This document shows, in pieces, positions 36,702 through 45,614 of a DNA stretch of 52,646 nt (the stretch's first letter is position 1; the number at the start of each line of letters is the position of its first letter). The translations under genes and the position numbers were made by a program. The notes beneath the pieces were generated by a model, which was not told the DNA's origin, searched no databases, and was given only the letters and a program-made list of their open reading frames with translations. The stretch comes from a virus. Location: positions 1 through 52,646 of IMG/VR virus record IMGVR_UViG_3300048592_000436. One strand, 5' to 3'.

Positions 36702-37576
36702 TCGCCTACGGAACCGGGTACACCGGCAGCGGGCCGCTGATCCTCTGGCGGAACCTCTTCGCCATCGGCGACATGACGGCATCGAGCGGCACGGCGGACC
36801 GGCCGGCGGTCGGCGCCACGGTAGACGACACGGTGGCCCGGTGGCAGCCCACGGCGCTGCCCGCATGGATGCAAGCGGACATCGACGAGGACGATGCATG
36901 GATCGTCTCCGGTGACACGATCTTCGACGCGCCCGATCCGCCCGACGCGCCGGTCATGGATGGCGGGGTGATCTCGGGGGATTACCTCGGCCCCTTCGTC
37001 TCGGCGCTCGGGGTCGCGGCGCATAACCTCTTCTCCTGCGCCTGCACGGTCTACGCGCAGTATTGGGACGGCGAGGACTGGGTCACGGTGGCGGAGCATA
37101 CCCCGTCGCGGGATACCGAGGCGGTGCTGCTCGTCTGGGCGCCTGTGCGGGCCACACGCTGGCGGCTCTACATCGAAGGGGCGACGGCGCCGGTGATCGG
37201 CTATGCGTCCTTGGGTCTTGCTCTGGAAGTCCCGGGCGGCGTCGTGCCGGGATACCGGCCGCTCTACATGTCGCAGAAGGTGGAGAGCCGGGTTCCGCTG
37301 AGCGTCGGCGGGCAGAAGCTCGGCGCCTATGTCTCGCGCGAGGGCGTGAGCACGGCGCTTTCCTTCGCCCCGGTCGACCGGGAATGGGCGGCGACGACCT
37401 TCGACCCGTTCCGGCGGCACTTTAATGACGGCGGCGGGTTCTTTCTGGCGCCGACGCCGGTCATGTCACTGCGCGACGTGGCGCTTTGCTGGCGCGAGGG
37501 CGACGAGATCGGCCCGACGCACGACACGATCGGCGAGTGGTTCACGTTCCAGATGGGGGTTCGGGCGCATGGCTAG
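36698..37576 (+). CDS. Distal tail or baseplate protein
   Basis: The 292-residue protein is beta-rich with many Trp (NLFAIGDMTASSG, WVTVAEHTPSRDT) and a central domain like a small galactose-binding fold (VWAPVRATRWRLYIEGATAP). The C-terminus FDPFRRHFNDGGGFFLAPTP resembles distal tail proteins. It stands between tape measure and hub. Confidence 0.65.
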   Translation: MIAYGTGYTGSGPLILWRNLFAIGDMTASSGTADRPAVGATVDDTVARWQPTALPAWMQADIDEDDAWIVSGDTIFDAPDPPDAPVMDGGVISGDYLGPFVSALGVAAHNLFSCACTVYAQYWDGEDWVTVAEHTPSRDTEAVLLVWAPVRATRWRLYIEGATAPVIGYASLGLALEVPGGVVPGYRPLYMSQKVESRVPLSVGGQKLGAYVSREGVSTALSFAPVDREWAATTFDPFRRHFNDGGGFFLAPTPVMSLRDVALCWREGDEIGPTHDTIGEWFTFQMGVRAHG

Positions 37577-39329
37577 GGAGGCGGTCGAGATCGTCGAGAT
37601 CGACCTGCCGTTCTGCCAGCGGGTCTATGGCGAGGGCGAATGCACGGCGGCCCTCGGCACAACCGGAGCACACAAGTGCTATAACCTCTTCGCGACGTGC
37701 CAAGCGCAGGATGCTTTCGACCCGGACGTGAAGACGCTGAAATTCGTTTCGCGGGGCACGACCAATCTACCGCTCGATGAGACCTATATCCCGGCGGTGG
37801 TGTCGGTTTCCTCGCAGCCGGTCAGCATCAACATCGCGGGGCAAGACCCGGACCGGGGCGCGCTCGGCCGGCGCACCACCAAGACGATCACGCTCAACGA
37901 CTTCGCGTCGTCGGAGATCGGGATCGACCCCTATGCGCTGGAACGGCGGACCGGGGCGGCGCAGGCGGACGGCGTCCCGCGCTTTCCCGAGCGGCTCGGC
38001 ACGTTCATGCCGAAGTTCAAGCTGCGCCACCTCTACTACGAGGGCACCGCGCTCCGCACCACGCGGGCGTTCATCGAAGATGGCGTGATCGTAGACGCGC
38101 AGACGACGCATCATTTCTGGCGCGAGTGGTCCGGGCCGAGCGACGGGCGGGTGACGTGGATCGCCTCCGACGTGTTCGACCAGGTGACGGACGAAAAGGC
38201 GCAGTATCCCCGGCAGTCGCGCGGCGTGCTGGCGGCGGGCATCAGCAACTCGGATGGCGCGGCGACGCTCGATCCCGAGGGCATCGGGGAGGCGGAATAT
38301 CCGGCGTCCGGGTACCTGACCATCGGCTCGGAGATCGTGGCCTTCACCCGCACGGGCGATGCGCTCACGCTTTCGCAGCGGGGCGTGGGCGGCACCGTGG
38401 CGGCGGCGCACAACGAAGGCGATACGGTGCAGGTCGCGGTCCGCTGGGAGAACAAGCGGATAGACGATGCGGCGGAGGAAGTGCTGGCGGCGACGGACAT
38501 CCCGTCATCCTGGATGCCGAAGGAAGAGCAATGGGAGCCGGAGATTACCCGCTGGGCATCGTCGATCCTGCTCAACGGATGGATCGCCAAGCCGACAGGG
38601 GTGACGGGGCTGCTCAATGAAATCTCGCTGCTCGGGGTGACGTTCATTCCCGACGAGATCGCGCAGAAGATATGGCTGCGCTGCAACCGGCCGGCGGACG
38701 GCACGGAGCCGGTCTGGCGGCTCAACGACGACAACATGGTCGGGATCAGCGCGACGGACAAGCCGGAGCAGCGCATCACCGACGTGCTGATGTACTTCGC
38801 CCCGATAGACCCGACCAAGGGCCTCACGGAGCCGACCAACTATCGGATCGCGCTGATCACGCCGGATGAACGCAACCCGAACGCCTACAAGGTGCCGCGG
38901 GTGCGGACGGTGTTCTCGCGGTTTCTCGGCGCGGGCCAGATGACGGCGGCGGGGATCATATCCTCGCGGATGCTGAACCGTTTCCGGACGATCCCGACGC
39001 TGCGAAAGGTGCGGCTGACTTCGGACTTCCGGGCGATTGCGCTTGCGGACGTGGCGCGGGTCACGACGGCCGAGGCGCTGGACGTGAACGGCGACGATCT
39101 GGCGGCGGCGTTCCAGATCATCGCGCGCGAGGAAACCGAGGGCGGCGAGGCGGTCGAGATCGAGCTTCAGAGCTTCGCGTTTGATCGCAGCCGCTATGCG
39201 TTCTTCATGGCCAACGATACCCCGGCCTATTCCGCGGCGACGGAACAGCAGAAGTCGCGCGGGGCGTTCTTCATTGCGGCGGCGGAAACCGAATTTGCAG
39301 ACGGCGGTGAGCCGTACCGCTTTATCTGA
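37569..39329 (+). CDS. Tail tip hub protein with Fe-S-type cysteine set
   Basis: The 586-residue protein begins with C16, C25, C37 and C44 (FCQRVYGEGEC then KCYNLFATCQ). Spacings of 8 and 6 residues within the pairs match lambda gpL, whose four cysteines hold an iron-sulfur cluster. The rest is beta-rich, with segments like HHFWREWSGPSDGRVTW and an insert with GVLAAGISNSDGAATL. It probably forms the tail tip. It overlaps the previous stop by 8 bases. Confidence 0.72.
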   Translation: MAREAVEIVEIDLPFCQRVYGEGECTAALGTTGAHKCYNLFATCQAQDAFDPDVKTLKFVSRGTTNLPLDETYIPAVVSVSSQPVSINIAGQDPDRGALGRRTTKTITLNDFASSEIGIDPYALERRTGAAQADGVPRFPERLGTFMPKFKLRHLYYEGTALRTTRAFIEDGVIVDAQTTHHFWREWSGPSDGRVTWIASDVFDQVTDEKAQYPRQSRGVLAAGISNSDGAATLDPEGIGEAEYPASGYLTIGSEIVAFTRTGDALTLSQRGVGGTVAAAHNEGDTVQVAVRWENKRIDDAAEEVLAATDIPSSWMPKEEQWEPEITRWASSILLNGWIAKPTGVTGLLNEISLLGVTFIPDEIAQKIWLRCNRPADGTEPVWRLNDDNMVGISATDKPEQRITDVLMYFAPIDPTKGLTEPTNYRIALITPDERNPNAYKVPRVRTVFSRFLGAGQMTAAGIISSRMLNRFRTIPTLRKVRLTSDFRAIALADVARVTTAEALDVNGDDLAAAFQIIAREETEGGEAVEIELQSFAFDRSRYAFFMANDTPAYSAATEQQKSRGAFFIAAAETEFADGGEPYRFI

Positions 39330-39338
39330 GGGCCGCGC

Positions 39339-39908
39339 ATGTCGAGCTGGACCGATCCGATCACGCTGAACTACAACCCGGATGATCCTGTGACGGCCGA
39401 ATGGGGCGCGGCGGCGATCGAAAACCCGATTACCATTGCGATAGGGGACCGGGAAGTTTCTGCGGTGCCGGTGTTCGGCGGGGCGCTGGAAATCTTCGCC
39501 GGGGTGGCGGATGTTCCGACATCTGCGACCTTCCCGACGTTCACCGCGATCGGCAGCGAGACCGGGCTGGCCCGAGTGATGAAGGTCACGGTGCAGATGA
39601 CGACCAGCGCGTCGGGCACCGTGCAGGCCCGGTTCAGCGCCAACGGCGGCGTGAACTGGGGCAGCGCGCAAAGTCTGTTCGCGGTCGATGCCGACGTGTC
39701 GGGCACTGCGGTGGTTTTCGTCGACCTGGTGTCTGGCCGGGTGCTTGGGACGCGCCCGCGCGCATTGCCGCAGTCGGGCGGTGCGGCGAACAAGGTCGAA
39801 AACACCGTCACCGTCCCGGCGGACTGCAACATGATCGAACTTCGGCGAACCGGCGGCGGCCCAATGACGGCGATCGTGGAATTCGCCGGTCGCTTGGCGC
39901 TGCCGTGA
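39339..39908 (+). CDS. Tail tip-associated beta protein, 189 residues
   Basis: The protein is beta-rich (PTSATFPTFTAIGSETGLA, KVTVQMTTSASGTVQARFSA) and could be a small adhesion domain. It lies directly after the hub. No recognised family; late structural role from position. Confidence 0.62.
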   Translation: MSSWTDPITLNYNPDDPVTAEWGAAAIENPITIAIGDREVSAVPVFGGALEIFAGVADVPTSATFPTFTAIGSETGLARVMKVTVQMTTSASGTVQARFSANGGVNWGSAQSLFAVDADVSGTAVVFVDLVSGRVLGTRPRALPQSGGAANKVENTVTVPADCNMIELRRTGGGPMTAIVEFAGRLALP

Positions 39909-40570
39909 CCCACGCCCTCGTGCGGGACGGGGCGATAACCGAACTGGCTCGCGACGAAGACATTCGCAGCCCGGCGCAGGGCCGATACACCGCCGCATGG
40001 ATTGCGGGGCTGAGCCGGGCCGAAAAGCTGGCGCTGCCGGTCATCTGGCAGGGCGCGGAATTCGCCGGCCTCTGGGAGATCGTCGCGGACCCGGTGCCGG
40101 ACGGAATGCGCGCGGTGGCGTGGGAATACACGGTCGAGGGCGATCACGTGCGGGCGAGCCCGACGCTGGCGCCGGAGCCGATGACGGTCGATGCCTTGGC
40201 CGCGGTGATACTCGCCACGGTGCCGGGCGTGACGGCGGAAAGCGGGGCGCCCCTGACGCTGGGCAAGCATTACCCGGCGGGCGTGATCGTGACGGAAGGC
40301 GACCGGCGCTTCGAGGTGCTTCAGGAGTTCTGGCACTACGACCCGAACTTCGGCGCCGACGCCTATGCGTCCCGGCTGCGCGAACTGCCGCCCGAGGGCG
40401 AAGCGGACCTGACCTGGGAACAGCGGTTCCCGCCGAACCTTTACGGGGCGGAATACGTGGGCCTTGTGTTCAGCTACGGCGGCCGGCGCTGGGAACTGAA
40501 TGAGCCGGACCAGTGGGGCTATCCGCCGCCGGCCTGGCCGAGCATCTGGGACGACCTGGGGCCGGAATGA
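39905..40570 (+). CDS. Tail protein, 221 residues, GTG start
   Basis: GTG at 39905 overlaps the previous stop. The protein has a helix-rich start, an alpha/beta middle and KHYPAGVIVTEGDRRFEVLQ with the C-terminal RWELNEPDQWGYPPPAWPSI. The C-terminal repeat of aromatic residues suggests ligand or carbohydrate contact, which is a guess. No family match. Confidence 0.62.
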   Translation: MTHALVRDGAITELARDEDIRSPAQGRYTAAWIAGLSRAEKLALPVIWQGAEFAGLWEIVADPVPDGMRAVAWEYTVEGDHVRASPTLAPEPMTVDALAAVILATVPGVTAESGAPLTLGKHYPAGVIVTEGDRRFEVLQEFWHYDPNFGADAYASRLRELPPEGEADLTWEQRFPPNLYGAEYVGLVFSYGGRRWELNEPDQWGYPPPAWPSIWDDLGPE

Positions 40571-40761
40571 CTGAGACGCCAGAAGAACACCGCGCCCGGG
40601 TGGCGCGCAAGCGCATGACCAAAATCAGGGCGGTTTGCCTTGTCCGAGGGCCGGACGGGCGCCCGCTTTTCGACGGCGATCCGAGGGCACTGCCGGAGGA
40701 TGAGAAGGCCGCATATCGCGCGGTCATGACCCAATCCGAACAAAAGGAGTTTTTCGGATGA
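40567..40761 (+). CDS. Small late protein, 64 residues
   Basis: The protein is basic and helical with RARVARKRMTKIRAVCLVRG and LPEDEKAAYRAVM. ATGA overlaps at both ends. Perhaps an assembly helper for the fibres; nothing recognised. Confidence 0.58.
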   Translation: MTETPEEHRARVARKRMTKIRAVCLVRGPDGRPLFDGDPRALPEDEKAAYRAVMTQSEQKEFFG

Positions 40762-41114
40762 TCCTGGAAACCAATGCCCGCAATGCTGCGGTGGATGCCG
40801 TTGGAACGCTTCTCGATGGCGGCACGATGGAATTCGAGACGAGCGGAGACGTGGAGGTCGCCACCTTGACCTTTGACGCAACGGCCTTCGGAGCCCCATC
40901 CACCGGCACCATCACCGCCGCGGCGATCACGTCCGATACCGATGCGACCGGCGGCACGGCCGCGCAGGTCAGCCTTTACACCAGCGCGGCCGCCAAAGTG
41001 GCGGAACTGACGCTCGGGACTTCGGGGCAGGAGGTCAATATCTCGACGCTTACGATCCCGGCGGGCTCTACCGTCTCGGTTTCGTCCTTCACCCTGACGA
41101 TGCCCGCCTCCTGA
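40758..41114 (+). CDS. Tail fibre-associated beta protein, 118 residues
   Basis: The protein is a Ser/Thr/Gly-rich beta sheet type (VATLTFDATAFGAPSTGTIT, EVNISTLTIPAGSTVSVSSF). It matches small tail-fibre or baseplate units in similar phages by style. Overlaps the upstream gene by ATGA. Confidence 0.6.
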   Translation: MILETNARNAAVDAVGTLLDGGTMEFETSGDVEVATLTFDATAFGAPSTGTITAAAITSDTDATGGTAAQVSLYTSAAAKVAELTLGTSGQEVNISTLTIPAGSTVSVSSFTLTMPAS

Positions 41115-41115
41115 C

Positions 41116-41457
41116 GTGCGACCGCTGCTAATCCCGGCGACCGTCCCGCTGCGGTTGCTGATCACGATCACGGACGGCGACCCGATGCCCGGCATGATTT
41201 GTGCCGCGGCATTGGGCGACGGCACGGCAACGCCGGCCGGGACCGACCTGTCTGGTCGGGTCGATCTGCTGTTGCCCGGCGTCGATCATGGGGATTGGGA
41301 TTTGCAGGTGCGCGCTGATGATGGAACCGACGCGCAGTCTTTCAACTTCGTGGTGGTCGCGCTTCCTACCGCGCTTGACGAAGTGGCGCCGCCGCCCGCG
41401 ACGGAAGTGGCGTTGACCCTGGACTGGCGCGAGCCTGTAGCAGTTGCGGTGACCTGA
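41116..41457 (+). CDS. Tail fibre-associated beta protein, 113 residues
   Basis: GTG start one base after the previous stop. Beta strands (VPLRLLITITDGDPMPGMI, SFNFVVVALPTALDE) form an Ig-like shape. Probably part of the fibre set. The stop shares TGATG with the long fibre gene. Confidence 0.6.
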   Translation: MRPLLIPATVPLRLLITITDGDPMPGMICAAALGDGTATPAGTDLSGRVDLLLPGVDHGDWDLQVRADDGTDAQSFNFVVVALPTALDEVAPPPATEVALTLDWREPVAVAVT

Positions 41458-43106
41458 TGCGCGTCTTCAATTCCCTGCGCCTTGCGGTCACCTCGGCGAG
41501 CCCGATCACGGGCGGAACCGTCGAGGTAATTGCCAAAGGGCCGGCGGAATACGAGGCGGATAGCGTCGAGATCACCGGGGCCAATTCGGCCACGGCGTTC
41601 TTTGCGCCCAACACCATTTCCGAACCGGGTCGGTATCAGATCGAGGTCCGCATCACCGCGGGCGACCACGTGCAGACTGGCCGGGTTTTGGTAGCGGTGC
41701 TGCCGGACAACGGGCTGGGCGAAGTGATCCTCGGCAACCGCGGGGCGGGCACCCTTCCGGCGATGGCCGGGGCCGGTTCCGGAACAGTCGTCGCCCCGGT
41801 CTTCGTGGCTTCCGGGGCCGCTATCCTTCCGGCGCTTGGCGGTTCTGGCGCGGGCAACGTCCTGCCGTTCCTCATTGCCGATGGCGGGGCTACGCTGCCG
41901 ATGCTCACGGGGTCCGGTGCGGCCGTCTACACCCCGCCCGGTGTTGCGGGGTCCGGTGCGGCGAACTTGCCCACAATGGCCGTCAGCGGCGCGGGCACGG
42001 TCACTGCGCCGGGCTATGAGGCGATTGGCAACGCGGATTTGCCGCCGATGGAAGGCGCCGGGGCGGGAACGGTCACGCTTACCGGCAGCGGCGCGGCGGA
42101 ACTGCCCGGCATGACCGGCAGCGGTACGGGTGTGGTCGCAGTGCCGGGGACAGGTGCCGCCACGCTGCCCGGCATGGAAGGCGCCGGCGCGGGGCTGGTG
42201 GTTATCGCAGGTTCCGGCGCAGCCGATCTGCCGATGCTCGAAGCCTCTGCGGCGGCCGGATTGGGGATATTCGGGACAGGTGCCGCCACGCTGCCCGGCA
42301 TGACGGCATCCGGCACGGCCGGGGCGATCCCGACCAACACCGCCGCCCCGGCAATCACCGGCTCGGGCAAGATCGGCGACGAGCACACGACATCGGACGG
42401 CACCTGGACGGGCGCGCCGAGCGCCTACGAATACCGCTGGAAGTTCGACGACGGCGAGATCAGCGGCGCCACGCTGGCGGACTATACCGTCGCCGAGGCT
42501 GGCGATCTGACCGACCTTACCGCCGAGGTTCGGGCACAGAACGCGCAGGGCTGGAGCGCGTGGGCTTCCTCGGCCGCGGTGGCGATCACCTATACCGCCC
42601 CGGTCGCGAGCGGCACCCCGGGCGACTGGGACGAGACGGAGAACACGGGCGAGCAGACCTTCGACGCGAAGACGCTGTTCACTGTGTCGGGCGATGCGGA
42701 CCTGTCCGGCTGCACATTCTCGCTGATCGACATGGAAGGCGGGGCCTTCGAGGAAGGTATCTTCGAGGAAGGCGTATTCGAGGCGGCGGGCGAAGGCGGC
42801 CCGGAAGTCACGATCAACAGCGCGACCGGCGTCGTCACCGCGGATACCGATACTATCGGCCTGATCACAGATGGCGAGATCGGCGTTCGGGCGACCAACT
42901 CGGGCGGCTTTGATGACGCGACGATACTGCTGACGATCGCGGAGGACGTGGCGGAAGCCGAGGGCGCGACCTTTGACAGCACCGTGATCCGCTTCGACAG
43001 CACAGCCCGCACCATGGATGAGGACATCCCAGAAGATGCAACCTTCGACAGCACGTATTTCACTTTTGACCGCACCACGCGCACATTCGATGAGGAGGCC
43101 GCCTAA
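41457..43106 (+). CDS. Repetitive tail fibre protein, 549 residues
   Basis: An Ig-like N-terminus (residues 1-90) is followed by nine repeats of about 21-24 residues with the core GA-x-LP-x-M and a GSGAG-type linker (residues 96-290). A C-terminal part has Ig-like units (GAPSAYEYRWKFDDGEISGA) and an acidic end with FDST repeats. The form is that of a long, stiff fibre whose repeat count could vary by recombination. Confidence 0.7.
   Translation: MRVFNSLRLAVTSASPITGGTVEVIAKGPAEYEADSVEITGANSATAFFAPNTISEPGRYQIEVRITAGDHVQTGRVLVAVLPDNGLGEVILGNRGAGTLPAMAGAGSGTVVAPVFVASGAAILPALGGSGAGNVLPFLIADGGATLPMLTGSGAAVYTPPGVAGSGAANLPTMAVSGAGTVTAPGYEAIGNADLPPMEGAGAGTVTLTGSGAAELPGMTGSGTGVVAVPGTGAATLPGMEGAGAGLVVIAGSGAADLPMLEASAAAGLGIFGTGAATLPGMTASGTAGAIPTNTAAPAITGSGKIGDEHTTSDGTWTGAPSAYEYRWKFDDGEISGATLADYTVAEAGDLTDLTAEVRAQNAQGWSAWASSAAVAITYTAPVASGTPGDWDETENTGEQTFDAKTLFTVSGDADLSGCTFSLIDMEGGAFEEGIFEEGVFEAAGEGGPEVTINSATGVVTADTDTIGLITDGEIGVRATNSGGFDDATILLTIAEDVAEAEGATFDSTVIRFDSTARTMDEDIPEDATFDSTYFTFDRTTRTFDEEAA
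41742..42327 (+). repeat. Nine tandem repeats in fibre gene
   Basis: The repeats encode GAGTLPAM, GAAILPAL, GATLPML, GAANLPTM, GNADLPPM, GAAELPGM, GAATLPGM, GAADLPML and GAATLPGM. Two nearby units are identical over 30 bases (42147-42176 and 42273-42302), a likely site of recombination. Confidence 0.75.
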
Positions 43107-44209
43107 TGGCTAAGCAAACGATCGGCCTCGGCACCGAGGCGAATGATGGCACGGGGGATACCCTCCGCGTCGCAGGCGACAAGATCAACGACAACTTCGA
43201 TGAACTTTATGCGGTCATCAGCCCGGCCAGCGCGTCCGGGCCGGCATCGGTCGCGCTGGCCGAGGACACCGACAACGGGACGAACAAGATCACAATCAGT
43301 CCGCCCGCGTCCATCGCGTCGGACCGGGCGGTGACGCTGCCGGATGCGGCGGGCGAGATCATAATCGCTACGATCACATCCCTTGCGGCGAAGCACTCGC
43401 TGGAATACAACGGCTCCGCATGGGTCAACCGCCTTGGCGGGGAATACAAGACCGTCTGGAACGCCACTGGCAGCACGATCACGGCCGGGACGCTTGTCAC
43501 CATCAACGGCACGGCGGGCGCGGTTCCGACCGTCATCACGGCGGACAAGGACGACCACGACGCGGTGGCCGGCATCGTCGTAGCGAATATCTCGGCGGGC
43601 ACGGCTGGCGTCATCGAGAGCCAAGGCACGATCCAAGAGAGTTTCATCAACACCAACGGCATGACCTCGGCGGCGCTCCTGTACCTCGGGGATGCCGGGG
43701 CATACACGACGACCAAGCCGACATCTGGCAATATCGTGGTGGTCGGTATCGTGGGTGTGGCGGCATCGTCCAGCGGGTCAATCATCCTGAACTGCCCCGG
43801 CGTTGTGGAAGGGCCGTATTCAACAACGGCAGCGCTGCGAACCGGAACGGCGGTCACAGGGTCGCCGGCACCCGCAACAATCTATGCCGCCGGGGCGCTC
43901 GTCACCGTCACTTATGGCGCGACGGTGGCGCTCGACTTCGCCACCTTCAACTGCGCGAAGATCACCTTGACCGGCGATCTGGAACTGACGGCGCCAAGCA
44001 ATCTCGTCGTCGGCAAGATGGGCGTGATCCAGCTTATCCAAGATGGCACTGGCGGCCATGAACTGACCGCCGTCAACTCCGCCTTTCAGTGGGCCGGCGG
44101 CGATCCTCCGGTGCTCAGTACCGCAGCCAACGCCAAGGATGAAATTGCCTACTGGATCAGCGAGTCCGGCGTGGTGTCCTGCCGCTTTGTCGGGGATGTG
44201 AAGACATGA
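43106..44209 (+). CDS. Tail fibre protein
   Basis: The 367-residue protein starts GLGTEANDGTGDTLRVAGDK with INDNFDELYAVI, a motif found at the start of many phage tail fibre genes. Beta-rich repeats follow (TTINGTAG-type strands), and a C-terminal part with VTVTYGATVALDFATFN. It is likely the trimeric fibre stem. TGATG overlap with the repetitive fibre gene. Confidence 0.75.
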   Translation: MAKQTIGLGTEANDGTGDTLRVAGDKINDNFDELYAVISPASASGPASVALAEDTDNGTNKITISPPASIASDRAVTLPDAAGEIIIATITSLAAKHSLEYNGSAWVNRLGGEYKTVWNATGSTITAGTLVTINGTAGAVPTVITADKDDHDAVAGIVVANISAGTAGVIESQGTIQESFINTNGMTSAALLYLGDAGAYTTTKPTSGNIVVVGIVGVAASSSGSIILNCPGVVEGPYSTTAALRTGTAVTGSPAPATIYAAGALVTVTYGATVALDFATFNCAKITLTGDLELTAPSNLVVGKMGVIQLIQDGTGGHELTAVNSAFQWAGGDPPVLSTAANAKDEIAYWISESGVVSCRFVGDVKT

Positions 44210-44691
44210 GACACGTAATCCTTGAGAACGACGTTCCGCGCGTGATGCACCTTCGGGAGGGCATCCTGGTCGGGGATCGCTACATCACGGCGGCGGGGCT
44301 GGCGAAGGCAAGCCGGGCGCAGAAGGCGCCGCTCAACATCTTCGAATTGCTGGAACCCACGATCGACAATTCGACCGGCCCGGATACGGTGTCGACGGTT
44401 TCGCCGCTGACGCTGAACGGCGACCACTACACCCGCACCACCACCATCCGCGACATGACGGCGCAGGAGATCGAGGACCGGAACACGGCCGAAATCGAGG
44501 GGCAGTTCTCCGAGGCGCAGATGGAAGGCATCTGGCTCCTGTTCAATGCGGCATTCTACGCAATCAAGAATCCAGCGGTCGGCGGCCTGACGCCACAGAG
44601 CTTCAAGGCAGCGATGAACGATCCGGACAACATGGTCATACCAAAGGAGAACCTTGTAACCTGGCTCCGTGAGCGGGTGAAGGGCGCATGA
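44206..44691 (+). CDS. Fibre-region protein, 161 residues
   Basis: The protein has a beta start (HVILENDVPRVMHLREGILV) and a helical C-terminus (MEGIWLLFNAAFYAIKN). It could be a fibre chaperone or small fibre part. Starts and stops within ATGA overlaps. Confidence 0.6.
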   Translation: MRHVILENDVPRVMHLREGILVGDRYITAAGLAKASRAQKAPLNIFELLEPTIDNSTGPDTVSTVSPLTLNGDHYTRTTTIRDMTAQEIEDRNTAEIEGQFSEAQMEGIWLLFNAAFYAIKNPAVGGLTPQSFKAAMNDPDNMVIPKENLVTWLRERVKGA

Positions 44692-45614
44692 CCATCTTCG
44701 GCGGATACATGATGATGGCCAGGCCCCCAGTCGCTGCTGGGTTCTCCTATGACTTTACTACGTTCGACCAGAGCGAAGCGAATGCGGTGGTCGGCGGGAC
44801 GCTTCCGGTTGGCACCACGTTCAACTCGTCCGGGACACTCGTCACGTCCACGTCGGGCGATCCAAGGCTTCAGCATACAGCGGCCGGGGCGCGGCAGGGG
44901 CTGCTGATCGAGCCGGAATTTACGAACAAGTGCCTGCGGTCCAGTGCATTCGGAACAGGCCCGTGGGCCGGCAGTTCCCAAGGTTCGGGCCAAGTGCCGG
45001 TATCTAACGGGACCGTTACCGGGCCGGATGGGGTTTCGGACTCCGCACAGCGCTGGACGTTCAGGCCGACAGGGACTGGCGGCGGTGATCGCAGTTTCCT
45101 TCAGCAGACCATTTCCTCGCATCCAGCATCGACAAGCGCAACCTTTACGATATGGGCGCGCGTCGCGTCTGGCACGCAGACCATGCGGTTCGCGATAAAC
45201 ATGGCGAGCACCGGAACGGGCTTTTCGAGCGGAGACAGCGAAACGACGCTGACCACAAGCTGGCAGCGCATAACCAGAACGGGAACCGGCGGCAGTTCTG
45301 GTGGGCAAATAACCCCGCAAATCTACATCCACGGCAGCTATACGGGCGGGGCAAACGTCGACATCGAGCTTTTCGGAGCGCAGGTAACGAATGGCACGAC
45401 GGTTCGTTCCTATGTGCCCACGACATCCGTGGCTGTCACGCGCAGCGCGGACGATCCCGCGCTCGATGCACTGGGGGTGGCCACGCTCGACGTGACTGTG
45501 ACCTATCTCGACGACACGACGACGGAACTGAACGGCGAGACGGTCGGCCCGACATACTGGCCGAGCGGGCTGTCGGACAAGATCATCAAGAGCATCGTGG
45601 GAGTGCCGGCATGA
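44688..45614 (+). CDS. Tail fibre or lectin-like protein, 308 residues
   Basis: The protein has a carbohydrate-binding module look: a jelly-roll of beta strands (TFTIWARVASGTQTMRFAIN, TTSWQRITRTGTGG) and a short C-terminal domain. It likely binds host surface glycans. Its last 4 bases overlap the first tailspike (ATGA). Confidence 0.65.
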   Translation: MTIFGGYMMMARPPVAAGFSYDFTTFDQSEANAVVGGTLPVGTTFNSSGTLVTSTSGDPRLQHTAAGARQGLLIEPEFTNKCLRSSAFGTGPWAGSSQGSGQVPVSNGTVTGPDGVSDSAQRWTFRPTGTGGGDRSFLQQTISSHPASTSATFTIWARVASGTQTMRFAINMASTGTGFSSGDSETTLTTSWQRITRTGTGGSSGGQITPQIYIHGSYTGGANVDIELFGAQVTNGTTVRSYVPTTSVAVTRSADDPALDALGVATLDVTVTYLDDTTTELNGETVGPTYWPSGLSDKIIKSIVGVPA

